A stretch of 53,782 nucleotides of DNA, from positions 1-53,782 of the forward strand of contig JAFSPF010000015.1 in the NCBI GenBank assembly GCA_017443065.1. Reading direction: 5' to 3'. The translations under genes and the position numbers were made by a program. Position 1 is the first letter of the stretch; each line of letters begins with the position of its first letter. Positions 6,300 through 14,013 of this stretch are shown here, piece after piece. The stretch comes from Lachnospiraceae bacterium. GTDB lineage: Bacteria; Bacillota; Clostridia; Lachnospirales; Lachnospiraceae. Under the pieces are notes generated by a model that worked only from the letters and a program-made list of their open reading frames with translations, was not told where the DNA came from and searched no databases.

Positions 6300-7022
6300 A
6301 TGAAAAGTATATCAAATATACACCTTAAAGATTTTGATATTGACGGTGCAGACGGATTTAAGGCGCGACTTGGTAGAAAAATTAGAGAAGCCTTTGGAAC
6401 ATATCAAAACCTTAACCTTGCTCTACAACAACTTGATGCAACAGAAAAATCATATGAAAAAGCACCCGACCACTTAAGCGCAATCAAAGCATGGTGCAGT
6501 TCTTCAAGACAGACCATGCCACCCATAAAAATCTTATATGATTTATGTCAACTGATACGTGATAAAGGGGTTGATTGTGATATAGATTATCTATGTGGGA
6601 ATTATGATGAAAGTAATCACACAATAAAGTTTATCCGGGAAGAAACGGGGCTAACGGAAAAAACAATTAAAATCTTACGTGATGCTGAACCTATCCCCAA
6701 AAAGAAAAACGCTTTGTTTGAAACTCCACCAGTAAAAAAACTTGGATACACCGTGTCTTGGCTTTTAGAAGATCACGAAAATGGATTGCCGCTGCTACAG
6801 TCAATCGCAGATTATCTATTTGCGGAAAAAGCAGATGAAAGCCAGTTCATTGTGCAAATTCAGTCTGATCTAATCAGTCTAAAGGGTAGCACAAAAATAA
6901 AAGAACTTCGTGCAATTATTGACGATCTTACACAAGAAAACGCACGGTTGAAGATGGAAATATCACAATCAACGCAGAAGCAGAAATATTCTACAAACAA
7001 GCGTACAAACAGGTTAAAATAA
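6300..7022 (+). CDS. Divergent XRE-like regulator with C-terminal coiled coil
   Basis: A 240-residue protein from ATG 6300, with GAAAGGGG 8 bases upstream; TTG 6282 also opens the frame but has no site. Residues about 20-105 look like a divergent Cro/C1-type domain: LGRKIREAFG, then SAIKAWCSS, then PIKILYDLCQLI and DIDYLCGNYD resemble the helix pattern ending in 'dyLlg'. A middle segment (TIKFIREETGLTEKTIKILR) may be a second helical module. The C-terminus (about 205-235) is a predicted coiled coil, LRAIIDDLTQENARLKMEI, probably for dimerisation. It is divergent from the excision/replication operon, as Stl- or CI-type repressors are. It is probably the master repressor of the element, but the family is not firmly recognised. 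Confidence 0.65.
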   Translation: MKSISNIHLKDFDIDGADGFKARLGRKIREAFGTYQNLNLALQQLDATEKSYEKAPDHLSAIKAWCSSSRQTMPPIKILYDLCQLIRDKGVDCDIDYLCGNYDESNHTIKFIREETGLTEKTIKILRDAEPIPKKKNALFETPPVKKLGYTVSWLLEDHENGLPLLQSIADYLFAEKADESQFIVQIQSDLISLKGSTKIKELRAIIDDLTQENARLKMEISQSTQKQKYSTNKRTNRLK

Positions 7023-7125
7023 ACGGTTTTCTTTGAATTGTTAGATTTTTGTTAGACTAAACAACCGCGCATGTCAATTTATCGTTACCATATGTTTGTT
7101 TTATCGTATATTAAAAACAAAGAAA

Positions 7126-7163
7126 AAGCCGTAAACCATTGATTTTTACAAGGTTTCCGGCTT
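7126..7163. terminator. Bidirectional rho-independent terminator
   Basis: The stem AAGCCGTAAACC (7126-7137) pairs with GGTTTCCGGCTT (7152-7163) with one mismatch. On the minus strand it is followed by TTTTTCTTTG, on the plus strand by TTCTTCTTC. It would end both the regulator transcript from the left and the mutS-like/tRNA-Ala transcript from the right. Confidence 0.75.
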
Positions 7164-7176
7164 CTTCTTCACTTCG

Positions 7177-7249
7177 TGGAGACGGTGGGACTTGAACCCA
7201 TGACCCCCACACTGCCAGTGTGGTGCTCTCCCAGCTGAGCTACGCCCCC
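7177..7249 (-). tRNA. tRNA-Ala (anticodon GGC), element attachment site
   Basis: A 73-nt cloverleaf without encoded CCA. The acceptor stem GGGGGCG/CGTCTCC includes the G3-U70 pair that identifies tRNA-Ala. The anticodon arm is CCACA-CTGGCAG-TGTGG with GGC at 34-36. The T loop TTCAAGT is standard. The outermost T-stem pair, A49-C65, is mismatched. The mobile element begins directly at the 3' end (left side), so the 3' part is probably supplied by the element's attachment site. The gene is transcribed leftward, downstream of the mutS-like gene, and read into the terminator at 7126-7163. Confidence 0.93.
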
Positions 7250-7304
7250 GTTGTGCCGCAACAAAGATCATAACACAACTTTTGCAGGAAGTCCATATCT
7301 TAAC

Positions 7305-9017
7305 TCAGATTGCCTTCCAGACGCCGCTTTTCAGGAACTGCGCGGCGCTCTGCTCCGCCGCCGTCACGATGGAGGAATCATATCCCAGCATCTTCAGCAG
7401 CTGGATCGCGTTGCGCGTCGAGGCGCTTCCGTTGTGCAGACGGTAATCGAAGCGGACATCATCCCCGGAGATTTTACCGTCAAAGTGGTAGTTATCATAG
7501 CTGTTGCCGAGCATGCCCGTCAATTCCCCGTCATGCGTGGCCGCAAAGCAGAGCATGTCCTGACGCGCGAAATGCTTCAGGATCTGTGCGCTCGCCGCAA
7601 TACGTTCCACCGTATTCGTGCCGCGCAGCACCTCGTCCACAAAGCAGAGCACGCGCGGGCCCGCTTTTTTCGTCGCCTCCAGAATCCGCTTCAGGGATTT
7701 GATCTCCACAATGTAATAGCTCTCGCCCTCCTGCAGGTTGTCCGAAAGCGCCATGGAGGAATAGATCCGGTACACGGGTGCGCGGTAGCCCTCCCCGCAG
7801 ACCGTGCGGATGCTCTGTGCCATGATGGCGCCGATGGCCGTTGTCTTCAGGAAGGTCGATTTTCCGGAGGCATTCGAGCCGGTCAGAAGGATGTTCTTCT
7901 CACAGCGCAGGGAATTCGGCACCGGCTTTTCCAGCAGCGGATGAAAGACCTCCTTCATATCCAGAATGTTCTCCTCCGTAAACTCCGGCAGACAATGACT
8001 CTGGCGGACGGACGCGCGGTAACAGGCGACCGACAGCGGCACCTCCGCCGCGCCGCTGCTCATGATCAGGCGGTCCACATCCTCCCAGTGGTTTTGCAGA
8101 TGGCGGTACATCTGGTTGAACTTGATCAGATCGGCATGGGTCAGCATCTTCAGGTAATCCAGGATCAGGTCAAGAGGATTGCCGCTGCTGCCGAGGGAGG
8201 CCTTCATCACGAGCGAAGAACCGCGCTGGAAGGCTGCCATCGCCGCAATGCTCTGTTCCATCCCTTCCACTTCCTTTGCAAACAGCGTCCCGTCGCCCGC
8301 CTTGCGCAGCAGTGCGCTGATTTTCTTTGAGCCCTGCAGCAGGCGCAGAATATAGGAAAACGTAGCGAAATACGCCTGGTTTTTGCTCTTCTCCCGGAAA
8401 TAATTGATCACATTCGCAATCAACAGCAGCACCACGGCCAGGATATACACCTTGAAGTTAAAGAAGCAGCCGACAATCGCCGCAGCGAGCAGACCGAGGA
8501 TGATAAAGTGCCCCGTATTATTCGTGTCAATGCTGTTATCCATCACCTCCATGTGATCATAGACGGAAAACTTTGATACCTGCCGCATCTCGTCAAACAG
8601 GAGCTGCGCCTGCAGACGCTGCTCCGTTTCCTTGTCGTAAAACGCAACCTTCTTTTCAAACAGCTCCTCATCCGCGGCAATGCCGGCTCCCATGGTGGCC
8701 GGATTGCGCAGGCAGTGATACAGCATCTCCTCTCCGGCCGCGGAGCGGCAGTAATTCAGCCGCATGAAAACACCGTCCATATCCAGATCATTCCAGGTGA
8801 TGTCATCCACGGAATCCTCTTTTACATGATGCCGGAAGAGTATCGGGATATGCAGGAAGTTCTCATGCGTATAATTCTTGTCCGGATACTTTCCGTAAAT
8901 CCGGCGCATCTTCCCGAGGAAGAGTCTCCGCCTTCTTCTGTCGCTGCGGATCCCGAACAGGGTCGCGCTGATGAGAAAGCCGGCGACCACACCGATTGTA
9001 ATAATATATGGTGTCAT
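7305..9017 (-). CDS. Membrane-anchored MutS-like ATPase
   Basis: A 570-residue protein with the MutS-type ABC ATPase at its C-terminus: Walker [10 protein letters not shown] at 380-388, a signature region near 420-432 ([11 protein letters not shown]), Walker B VLCFVDE at 456-462 and the switch His of ATHD near 495. The N-terminal half lacks MutS mismatch-binding domain I and has hydrophobic segments at about 3-22 and 168-205, so it is likely membrane-bound. This architecture is a widespread but poorly studied MutS-related family in Firmicutes; mismatch repair itself is doubtful. ATG 9017 overlaps the tyrS stop by 4 bases, and AAGGAGAGG precedes it. Confidence 0.85.
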   Translation of the reverse strand: MTPYIITIGVVAGFLISATLFGIRSDRRRRRLFLGKMRRIYGKYPDKNYTHENFLHIPILFRHHVKEDSVDDITWNDLDMDGVFMRLNYCRSAAGEEMLYHCLRNPATMGAGIAADEELFEKKVAFYDKETEQRLQAQLLFDEMRQVSKFSVYDHMEVMDNSIDTNNTGHFIILGLLAAAIVGCFFNFKVYILAVVLLLIANVINYFREKSKNQAYFATFSYILRLLQGSKKISALLRKAGDGTLFAKEVEGMEQSIAAMAAFQRGSSLVMKASLGSSGNPLDLILDYLKMLTHADLIKFNQMYRHLQNHWEDVDRLIMSSGAAEVPLSVACYRASVRQSHCLPEFTEENILDMKEVFHPLLEKPVPNSLRCEKNILLTGSNASGKSTFLKTTAIGAIMAQSIRTVCGEGYRAPVYRIYSSMALSDNLQEGESYYIVEIKSLKRILEATKKAGPRVLCFVDEVLRGTNTVERIAASAQILKHFARQDMLCFAATHDGELTGMLGNSYDNYHFDGKISGDDVRFDYRLHNGSASTRNAIQLLKMLGYDSSIVTAAEQSAAQFLKSGVWKAI

Positions 9018-10270
9018 TGTACCTCTCCTTCCGGCGCGGTGACCTTACGGAAATGCTTCTTTCCGCGCCGCACCAGAACCCCGTCCTTGAAAAACGCGGC
9101 CTCGTAAGCGGAATGGATGTCCGTCACCTTCTCCTCTCCCACGGTCACGCCGCCCTGCTCCACCTGGCGCCTGGCATCGCTCCTTGTGGTGCAGAGCCCG
9201 GCGGACACCAGCACCTGCAGGATGTCAACCGTTCCGTCCCGGAAATCCTCCGCCTTCAGCTGCGAGGCAGGAATATTCGCATCGTCCCCGCCGCCGGCAA
9301 AGAGCGCCTTTGCGCCGGATTCCGCCTTCTTCGCCTCCTCTTCCCCGTGGACGAGCGTGGTCAGCTCCCGCGCGAGCACTTCCTTCTTTTCATTGATGCG
9401 CGCATCATCCCACTTGTCCATCTCCGCGATCTCTTCCATCGGCAAAAAGGTCAGCATCCGGATGCATTTCATGACATCGGCATCGGAAACGTTTCTCCAG
9501 TACTGGTAAAACTCAAAGGGGGATGTCTTTTCGGGATCCAGCCATACGGCGCCCTTGGCGGTCTTCCCCATCTTGTTGCCCTCGGAATTCAACAGCAGCG
9601 TGATGGTCATCGCATAGGCATCCTTGCCGAGCTTCCTGCGGATCAGCTCCTTTCCGCCCAGCATGTTGGACCACTGGTCATCCCCGCCGAACTGCATGTT
9701 GCAGCCGTACTTTTCGTACAACATCAGGAAATCAAAGCTCTGCATCAGCATGTAGTTGAATTCCAGGAAGCTTAAGCCCTTCTCCATGCGGTTCTTGTAG
9801 CACTCCGCCGTCAGCATCCGGTTGACGGAAAAGTGCACGCCGATATCCCGGATGAATTCGATGTAATTCAGGTCCCTGAGCCAGTCCGCGTTGTTCACCA
9901 TGAAGGCCTTGTCCGTGCTTTTGTCAAAGCTGTCCTCAAAGGTGATGAAACGGCTCATCTGCTTTCTGAAGCACTCGCAGTTGTGATCGATCGTTTCCGT
10001 GGTCATCATGTTGCGCAGATCCGTGCGTCCGGAGGGATCACCGATCATGCCCGTGCCGCCGCCGACCAGCGCGATCGGCTTATTGCCCGCCATCTGCAGG
10101 CGCTTCATCAGGCACAGCGCCATAAAGTGTCCGACATGCAGCGAATCCGCCGTCGGGTCAAAGCCGATATAAAAGGTGGCCTCCCCCTTGTTGACCAGTT
10201 CCGCGATCTCCTTTTCGTCCGTCAGCTGCGCCAAAAGGCCGCGTTCCTTCAATTCCTCAAAGACTTTCAT
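9014..10270 (-). CDS. tyrS: Tyrosyl-tRNA synthetase
   Basis: Cytoplasmic class I synthetase that charges tRNA-Tyr. The 418-residue length is typical. The HIGH motif is HVGH at 45-48 after GFDPTADSL, and the KMSKS motif is KMGKT at 233-237. The tyrosine pocket GDDQW lies near 196-200 and the substrate motif YIGFDPT near 34. The C-terminal 80 residues form the S4 RNA-binding domain ([20 protein letters not shown]). GGAGGGAG precedes ATG 10270. It follows surE by 19 bases and overlaps the mutS-like gene by 4, so the four genes from 12295 down to 7305 look like one operon. I see no T-box leader here; the upstream DNA is coding. Confidence 0.97.
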   Translation of the reverse strand: MKVFEELKERGLLAQLTDEKEIAELVNKGEATFYIGFDPTADSLHVGHFMALCLMKRLQMAGNKPIALVGGGTGMIGDPSGRTDLRNMMTTETIDHNCECFRKQMSRFITFEDSFDKSTDKAFMVNNADWLRDLNYIEFIRDIGVHFSVNRMLTAECYKNRMEKGLSFLEFNYMLMQSFDFLMLYEKYGCNMQFGGDDQWSNMLGGKELIRRKLGKDAYAMTITLLLNSEGNKMGKTAKGAVWLDPEKTSPFEFYQYWRNVSDADVMKCIRMLTFLPMEEIAEMDKWDDARINEKKEVLARELTTLVHGEEEAKKAESGAKALFAGGGDDANIPASQLKAEDFRDGTVDILQVLVSAGLCTTRSDARRQVEQGGVTVGEEKVTDIHSAYEAAFFKDGVLVRRGKKHFRKVTAPEGEVQ

Positions 10271-10289
10271 GACACTCCCTCCGTCCCGT

Positions 10290-11012
10290 TTATTTGTAAC
10301 AGATCACCTGGTTATAAAAATCGCCGACAGCAATATATCCGTTCAGTACGGCGTGCAGATCGGAGCCCTCCTCCGCATCACGGTTCATGTCCGGCACCGT
10401 ATCCAGGAACAGGCTCCCGTCCGGACGGCGTTCCGGAATGTAATCATCCCCGTAATGCGCACAGCAGGCGGGGAAGCGGTCCAGAAGATATCCCTTGCAC
10501 TCCTCCGCCGGAATCCCCGGAAAATTGACGTTCCAGATATGTCCCTTTTCCGGCTTCCTTTCCAGAAGCAATTTGCACAGCTCCGGGAAATATCGCTTTG
10601 TCGCCCCCATGTCACCGTCCAGCTCCGTGGACCAGGCGATCGACGGAACGCCTGACATCGCGCCCTCCAGCGCTGCCGCCACCGTTCCCGAATAACACAT
10701 GTCAAAGCCGGTATTGATCCCGAGGTTGATACCGGAGAACAGAAAATCCGGCTTCTCCTCCACGCAGAACCTGAGGCCCACCTTCACGCAGTCCGCCGGT
10801 GTCCCGCTGACCGTATAGGCTTTTACGCCCTCCACGGGATACTGCACGGACTTCACCGTGAGGCCGCCACGCACCGTGATGTGCTGGGACATGGCGGAGC
10901 ACTGCTTTTCGGGCGCCACCACCGTCACCGTTCCGAAGGGCAGTGTCATCTCCGTCAAAAGCCGCAGGTTCGGGGAATCAATCCCGTCGTCATTCGTCAG
11001 TAAAAAGTTCAT
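10290..11012 (-). CDS. surE: 5'/3'-nucleotidase SurE
   Basis: A 240-residue metal-dependent phosphatase that removes phosphate from nucleoside 5'- and 3'-monophosphates. The N-terminus [19 protein letters not shown] has the metal-binding Asp pair D8-D9. Other family marks are [14 protein letters not shown] (about 35-48) and [23 protein letters not shown] (read as two pieces, about 91-113). The length is slightly below that of many homologues. CGGAGGAG precedes ATG 11012, which overlaps the stop of the upstream lipoprotein by 4 bases. Its place next to tyrS suggests a general housekeeping role. Confidence 0.95.
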   Translation of the reverse strand: MNFLLTNDDGIDSPNLRLLTEMTLPFGTVTVVAPEKQCSAMSQHITVRGGLTVKSVQYPVEGVKAYTVSGTPADCVKVGLRFCVEEKPDFLFSGINLGINTGFDMCYSGTVAAALEGAMSGVPSIAWSTELDGDMGATKRYFPELCKLLLERKPEKGHIWNVNFPGIPAEECKGYLLDRFPACCAHYGDDYIPERRPDGSLFLDTVPDMNRDAEEGSDLHAVLNGYIAVGDFYNQVICYK

Positions 11013-12295
11013 TCCTCTCCTCCGTGTACCGCCGTTCTGAGCGTCTGTATCACTTCCTCCGCATCCGCTTCCCCGGGCAGCGCCTCCTCCAGCGCCTGCG
11101 CAAGCCTTCCGTGCATTTCCTCCTGCCGCTCCGAGCGTGCCGTAAAAAAGAAGGCGTCCGCAGCGGAGGATGCCGTATCCAGCGCGGTGTCCGCAGCCAG
11201 GAAATTGCGGTAAGACGGCAGCTCATACACACTGTTGACGGCGGGAAGTCTTCCCGTTCCGATCGCGTAATTGGCGTTCTGCTCCGGTTCCGTCAGATAG
11301 GAAAGAAAGGCGAGGGCCCCTCTTTGTTCCTCGGGATCCGATGTCAGAAGGGCGATGCCTCTCCCTGCGGTGCTGAATGCCCTGGTCTGTGCCACCGGAA
11401 GCGTCGAAACGCTGACTGCCGTTTCCGACAGTTCATAACGCACTTCCGAGGAAGCGTTCAGAAACATCCCGACGGTTTTCTTATCCTGAAAGGCCTTTAC
11501 CAGCGCCTCTTCATCCTCATATACCGCAACGATCTCTTCGCGGAAGAGCGTCAGCAGAAGCTTCAGTACGCTTCTTCCGGCCGCATTGTCAAATAGAATC
11601 CCCTCATCCGCAAGATACGCACAGTCGTTTTGCGCAAGCAACAGCTCCAGCAGCGCCGTCCGGTCCGTGATTCCGATCAGGGGAAGCCGCTTTTCCTCGC
11701 GCAGCTTCCGTCCCTCCCGCAGCACCGCATCCCAGTCCGCGGGCACCCCCGTCACACCGGTTTCCTCCAGAAGGGCCGTATGACAGAAGAACACCTCCGC
11801 CTCCCCCGCAAGGGGTACGGCAAGGATTTCCCCGTTCATGCGAAACATCCCGCAAAGCGAGGGATTCAACTGCGCATAGGAGGGCAGGGACTGCGTCAGT
11901 TCCTCCCGGAAGGGCACGATGCGCCCCCGCATCCCGGCAAGCTCCCTGGCTTCGAGCAGGAGCAGGTCCGCATCGGAAAAATCAGGTTCCGCATCCGCGC
12001 GTATGGTCTCCACCGTCACGTTCTGCGTATTGCTGTCGTTGAAGGCCGAGGTGAGCGCCTCCAGCAGATCCGCCTCCTCCGCGTTTTTTGCCTGATACGC
12101 GAAGCGGATCGTGACCGGCGGATAGCTGACCGCTTCGGGCTCTTCTATGATTACCTCCTCTTCCTCTTCCTCCGGAAGGGGAAGCTGTTGCCGTTCCCGC
12201 TCCCCGCCACAGGCGGACAGGAGAAGACAAAACAGCAGGAGCCATGCGGCCGGCATACGTCTTCTTTTGATTGGAACCCCCTTGTTCCGGTTCAC
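11009..12295 (-). CDS. Orphan extracellular solute-binding lipoprotein
   Basis: A 428-residue protein of the family-1 (sugar-type) solute-binding class. The N-terminus has Arg/Lys residues, a hydrophobic helix and the lipobox LLSAC with Cys29, so it is exported and lipid-anchored. An acidic linker (PLPEEEEEEVIIEEPEAV) follows before the binding domain, which carries ITDRTALLELLLAQ and EEQRGALAFLSYLTEPEQNANYAIGTGRLPAV-like features (two pieces) typical of the family. GTG 12295 is chosen because GGAAAGGA lies about 10 bases upstream; ATG codons downstream lack a site. There are no permease or ATPase genes beside it, and it is first in an operon with surE and tyrS. Its ligand is unknown. Confidence 0.85.
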   Translation of the reverse strand: MNRNKGVPIKRRRMPAAWLLLFCLLLSACGGERERQQLPLPEEEEEEVIIEEPEAVSYPPVTIRFAYQAKNAEEADLLEALTSAFNDSNTQNVTVETIRADAEPDFSDADLLLLEARELAGMRGRIVPFREELTQSLPSYAQLNPSLCGMFRMNGEILAVPLAGEAEVFFCHTALLEETGVTGVPADWDAVLREGRKLREEKRLPLIGITDRTALLELLLAQNDCAYLADEGILFDNAAGRSVLKLLLTLFREEIVAVYEDEEALVKAFQDKKTVGMFLNASSEVRYELSETAVSVSTLPVAQTRAFSTAGRGIALLTSDPEEQRGALAFLSYLTEPEQNANYAIGTGRLPAVNSVYELPSYRNFLAADTALDTASSAADAFFFTARSERQEEMHGRLAQALEEALPGEADAEEVIQTLRTAVHGGEE

Positions 12296-12329
12296 CTTCG
12301 CGAATTCCTTTCCTGACAGACTGCCTTAC

Positions 12330-12359
12330 ATTATAATCATAATCAATCGGATTTCGCAA
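12330..12359 (-). promoter_or_regulatory. Promoter of the lipoprotein-surE-tyrS operon
   Basis: On the minus strand TTGCGA (complement of 12354-12359), an 18-bp spacer and TATAAT (complement of 12330-12335). It is placed 35 bases before the GTG start of the lipoprotein gene. Confidence 0.6.
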
Positions 12360-12416
12360 CTGCGGCGCAAGATATTTGATATTTCTAAAATATATAAACT
12401 ATTTCTTAATTCCCTA

Positions 12417-12445
12417 TTGCTATTCTGTAAATCGTGTGCTATGAT
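12417..12445 (+). promoter_or_regulatory. Promoter of the Rpn-like gene
   Basis: TTGCTA (12417-12422), a 17-bp spacer and TATGAT (12440-12445), about 44 bases before the start codon. The spacing is right, but both boxes deviate from consensus. Confidence 0.5.
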
Positions 12446-12488
12446 CTCCTCACCTTGTTAACTGCCACATGCGAAGAGAAAGGAGCAG

Positions 12489-13214
12489 ATGATGAACAGC
12501 AACAGAAACCGCGGCGTCAGAAACGTCCGCCACAGCGGGATTCAGAAGGCCTACTGGAGGGAAAACCACCGTTTCGCGGACCTCTTCAATGCGGTCCTCT
12601 TTGACGGACATGCCTTTTTCCGTCCGGAGGACCTGGAGGATGTCGAAGAAGACATCGAAGCGGATGCCTCCCACCCGGCGCACGGAGGGATGCCCGTCGA
12701 AATCAGGGGCGGCGTACGGACGGTCCGCATCATCAAACGTTCCCGCAAATACGGCGCCTCCTTTGTGCTCCTTGCGGTCGGGGACGGGGGAAAGGGCGAA
12801 GCCCTGCGCGTCAGCGCGCATCCGGAAAGCCGGAGTCCCGTCATTGCGCTCTGCATCCATTACGGGGAGGAGGACTGGAACGGATTGAAGCCGGAGCACA
12901 ACATGCTGCAGCTCCCGCAGGACAGCCGCTTCCGGACCCCGGAGCGCCGTCTGAAGCTTGTGGAGGCGCATCACGGGGACTACCGCTTTCAGAACGAACA
13001 GAACCGTCACCTCTTTACGCTGATGCGCCTGCTTTCGGATCATACGAAGAACGCTGCGGAGCGCAGGCAGGATTTTCAGCGCTATCTGGAAACACATGTG
13101 ATCGATAAAGAGACACTCGGGATCATCGATGCCGTGACCGGCAGAACCGCAGAGGATACGGACGGGGACGCCGCGCCGATGTTCAGACCCTGGTCGGTGT
13201 GGTCGCAGGGATAA
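12489..13214 (+). CDS. Rpn-like PD-(D/E)XK family protein
   Basis: A 241-residue protein. The segment HRFADLFNAVLFDG followed by RPEDLEDVEEDIE, then IIKRSRKYGASFVLLAVG and VIALCIHYGEEDWNG, follows the pattern of the Lachnospiraceae PD-(D/E)XK 'transposase' family related to Rpn/YhgA proteins. These are thought to be DNA nucleases that promote recombination. It lacks much of the usual C-terminal part (family members often exceed 300 residues). AAGGAG lies 3 bases before ATG 12489 and 6 before ATG 12492, so the second may be the real start. It has its own promoter, and its last 32 bases overlap the end of the convergent radical-SAM-linked gene. Whether the nuclease site is intact I cannot tell. 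Confidence 0.7.
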   Translation: MMNSNRNRGVRNVRHSGIQKAYWRENHRFADLFNAVLFDGHAFFRPEDLEDVEEDIEADASHPAHGGMPVEIRGGVRTVRIIKRSRKYGASFVLLAVGDGGKGEALRVSAHPESRSPVIALCIHYGEEDWNGLKPEHNMLQLPQDSRFRTPERRLKLVEAHHGDYRFQNEQNRHLFTLMRLLSDHTKNAAERRQDFQRYLETHVIDKETLGIIDAVTGRTAEDTDGDAAPMFRPWSVWSQG

Positions 13215-14013
13215 GCGGAAGCAGCACTTCCCTTCCCTCCTCTTCCGCGGCCAGATACGTTTCCTCACGATGCACCTGAAGGGCGGAAATCATCTGCTGC
13301 TCCGTTTCCTGCAGGGGAAAGGCCGCAGCATCCGCAAAGGAAAGAAGCGCCGCGGCAAAGAGCGCGGGTCTGACATTGTCCACGCTTCCGGCCTTCATCA
13401 GCACACGGATCACGCCGTCCGCGTCGGCTAAAGCTTCATGAATCAGGGGCTTGAGGTCCACGTCCTTCTCCGCCTTTTTGGTCTTCTTCCGGACGACAAT
13501 CCGCTCCGACTGCAGAAACCGTGTCAGGACCGCTTTTGCGCCGCCCTGTCCGGCAAGCGCATCCTTCGCCCGCTGCCCGAGCGGATCCTCCGCGCGGAAG
13601 GCAAGACGCCAGCGGCAGGCGGCAACGGAGGTCATGGCCTTCTCCGCCCCCTGCTCCAGAACGGCCGCATCCGTCACCGTAATCCCCTCATGCATCACGC
13701 TGTTCATGCGCAGGCAAAGGCTCTTCAGCGTGTCTTCTCCGGAGAGTTCCTCCTTCGCATTCGCGTTCTGCGATTCCGAAAGACGGATGTCCCGGAAGCT
13801 CTGAAGCGTCAGGTCGGCATACTCTCCGTCGGAGGTGGCACCGGCCGGCAGGGGCTGTGCGAAGCTCATCAGCTGGTGCGGGCTGTATCCTTCCGAATAC
13901 GCGATGTCCACACCGGCACGCCGCATCACCTTCTGGAAATAGCGCATCAAATCGAGATGCCCGACAAAACGGACGGGGCCGTGTTTGGAAAACTTGATCC
14001 GTACCTTTGTCAT
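13183..14013 (-). CDS. Radical-SAM-linked protein (TIGR03936/DUF2344)
   Basis: A 276-residue protein starting at ATG 14013, after GGGAGGTG. The N-terminus [20 protein letters not shown] with DLMRYFQKVMRRAGVDIAYS and EGYSPHQLMSFAQPLP is the hallmark of TIGR03936/DUF2344 proteins, which almost always follow a TIGR03960 radical SAM enzyme. Here they overlap by 4 bases. In many Firmicutes the pair precedes rng and the L21/L27 ribosomal genes, but here a convergent gene follows instead. The exact reaction is not established. The longer upstream frame to 14118 lies inside the radical SAM gene and is not used. Confidence 0.93.
   Translation of the reverse strand: MTKVRIKFSKHGPVRFVGHLDLMRYFQKVMRRAGVDIAYSEGYSPHQLMSFAQPLPAGATSDGEYADLTLQSFRDIRLSESQNANAKEELSGEDTLKSLCLRMNSVMHEGITVTDAAVLEQGAEKAMTSVAACRWRLAFRAEDPLGQRAKDALAGQGGAKAVLTRFLQSERIVVRKKTKKAEKDVDLKPLIHEALADADGVIRVLMKAGSVDNVRPALFAAALLSFADAAAFPLQETEQQMISALQVHREETYLAAEEEGREVLLPLIPATTPTRV

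Larger units (their letters stand above)
1..7176. mobile_element. Integrated mobile element next to tRNA-Ala, left end outside window
   Basis: This AT-rich block stops abruptly at the 3' end of a tRNA-Ala gene; the sequence beyond is GC-rich housekeeping DNA. It holds two tyrosine recombinases, two excisionase-like HTH proteins, a divergent XRE-like regulator, a putative HUH nuclease and a terminase-small-subunit-like protein, mostly in one leftward operon. Integration into the 3' end of a tRNA is normal for tyrosine-recombinase elements. No copy of the tRNA 3' end was found between 1 and 600, so the other attachment site should lie to the left. No capsid, tail, large terminase, coupling ATPase or conjugation channel gene is visible. 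That leaves a phage satellite (PICI-like) or an integrative mobilizable element as the best readings. Whether the lipoprotein and XRE gene at 1-558 belong to it is uncertain. Confidence 0.8.
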
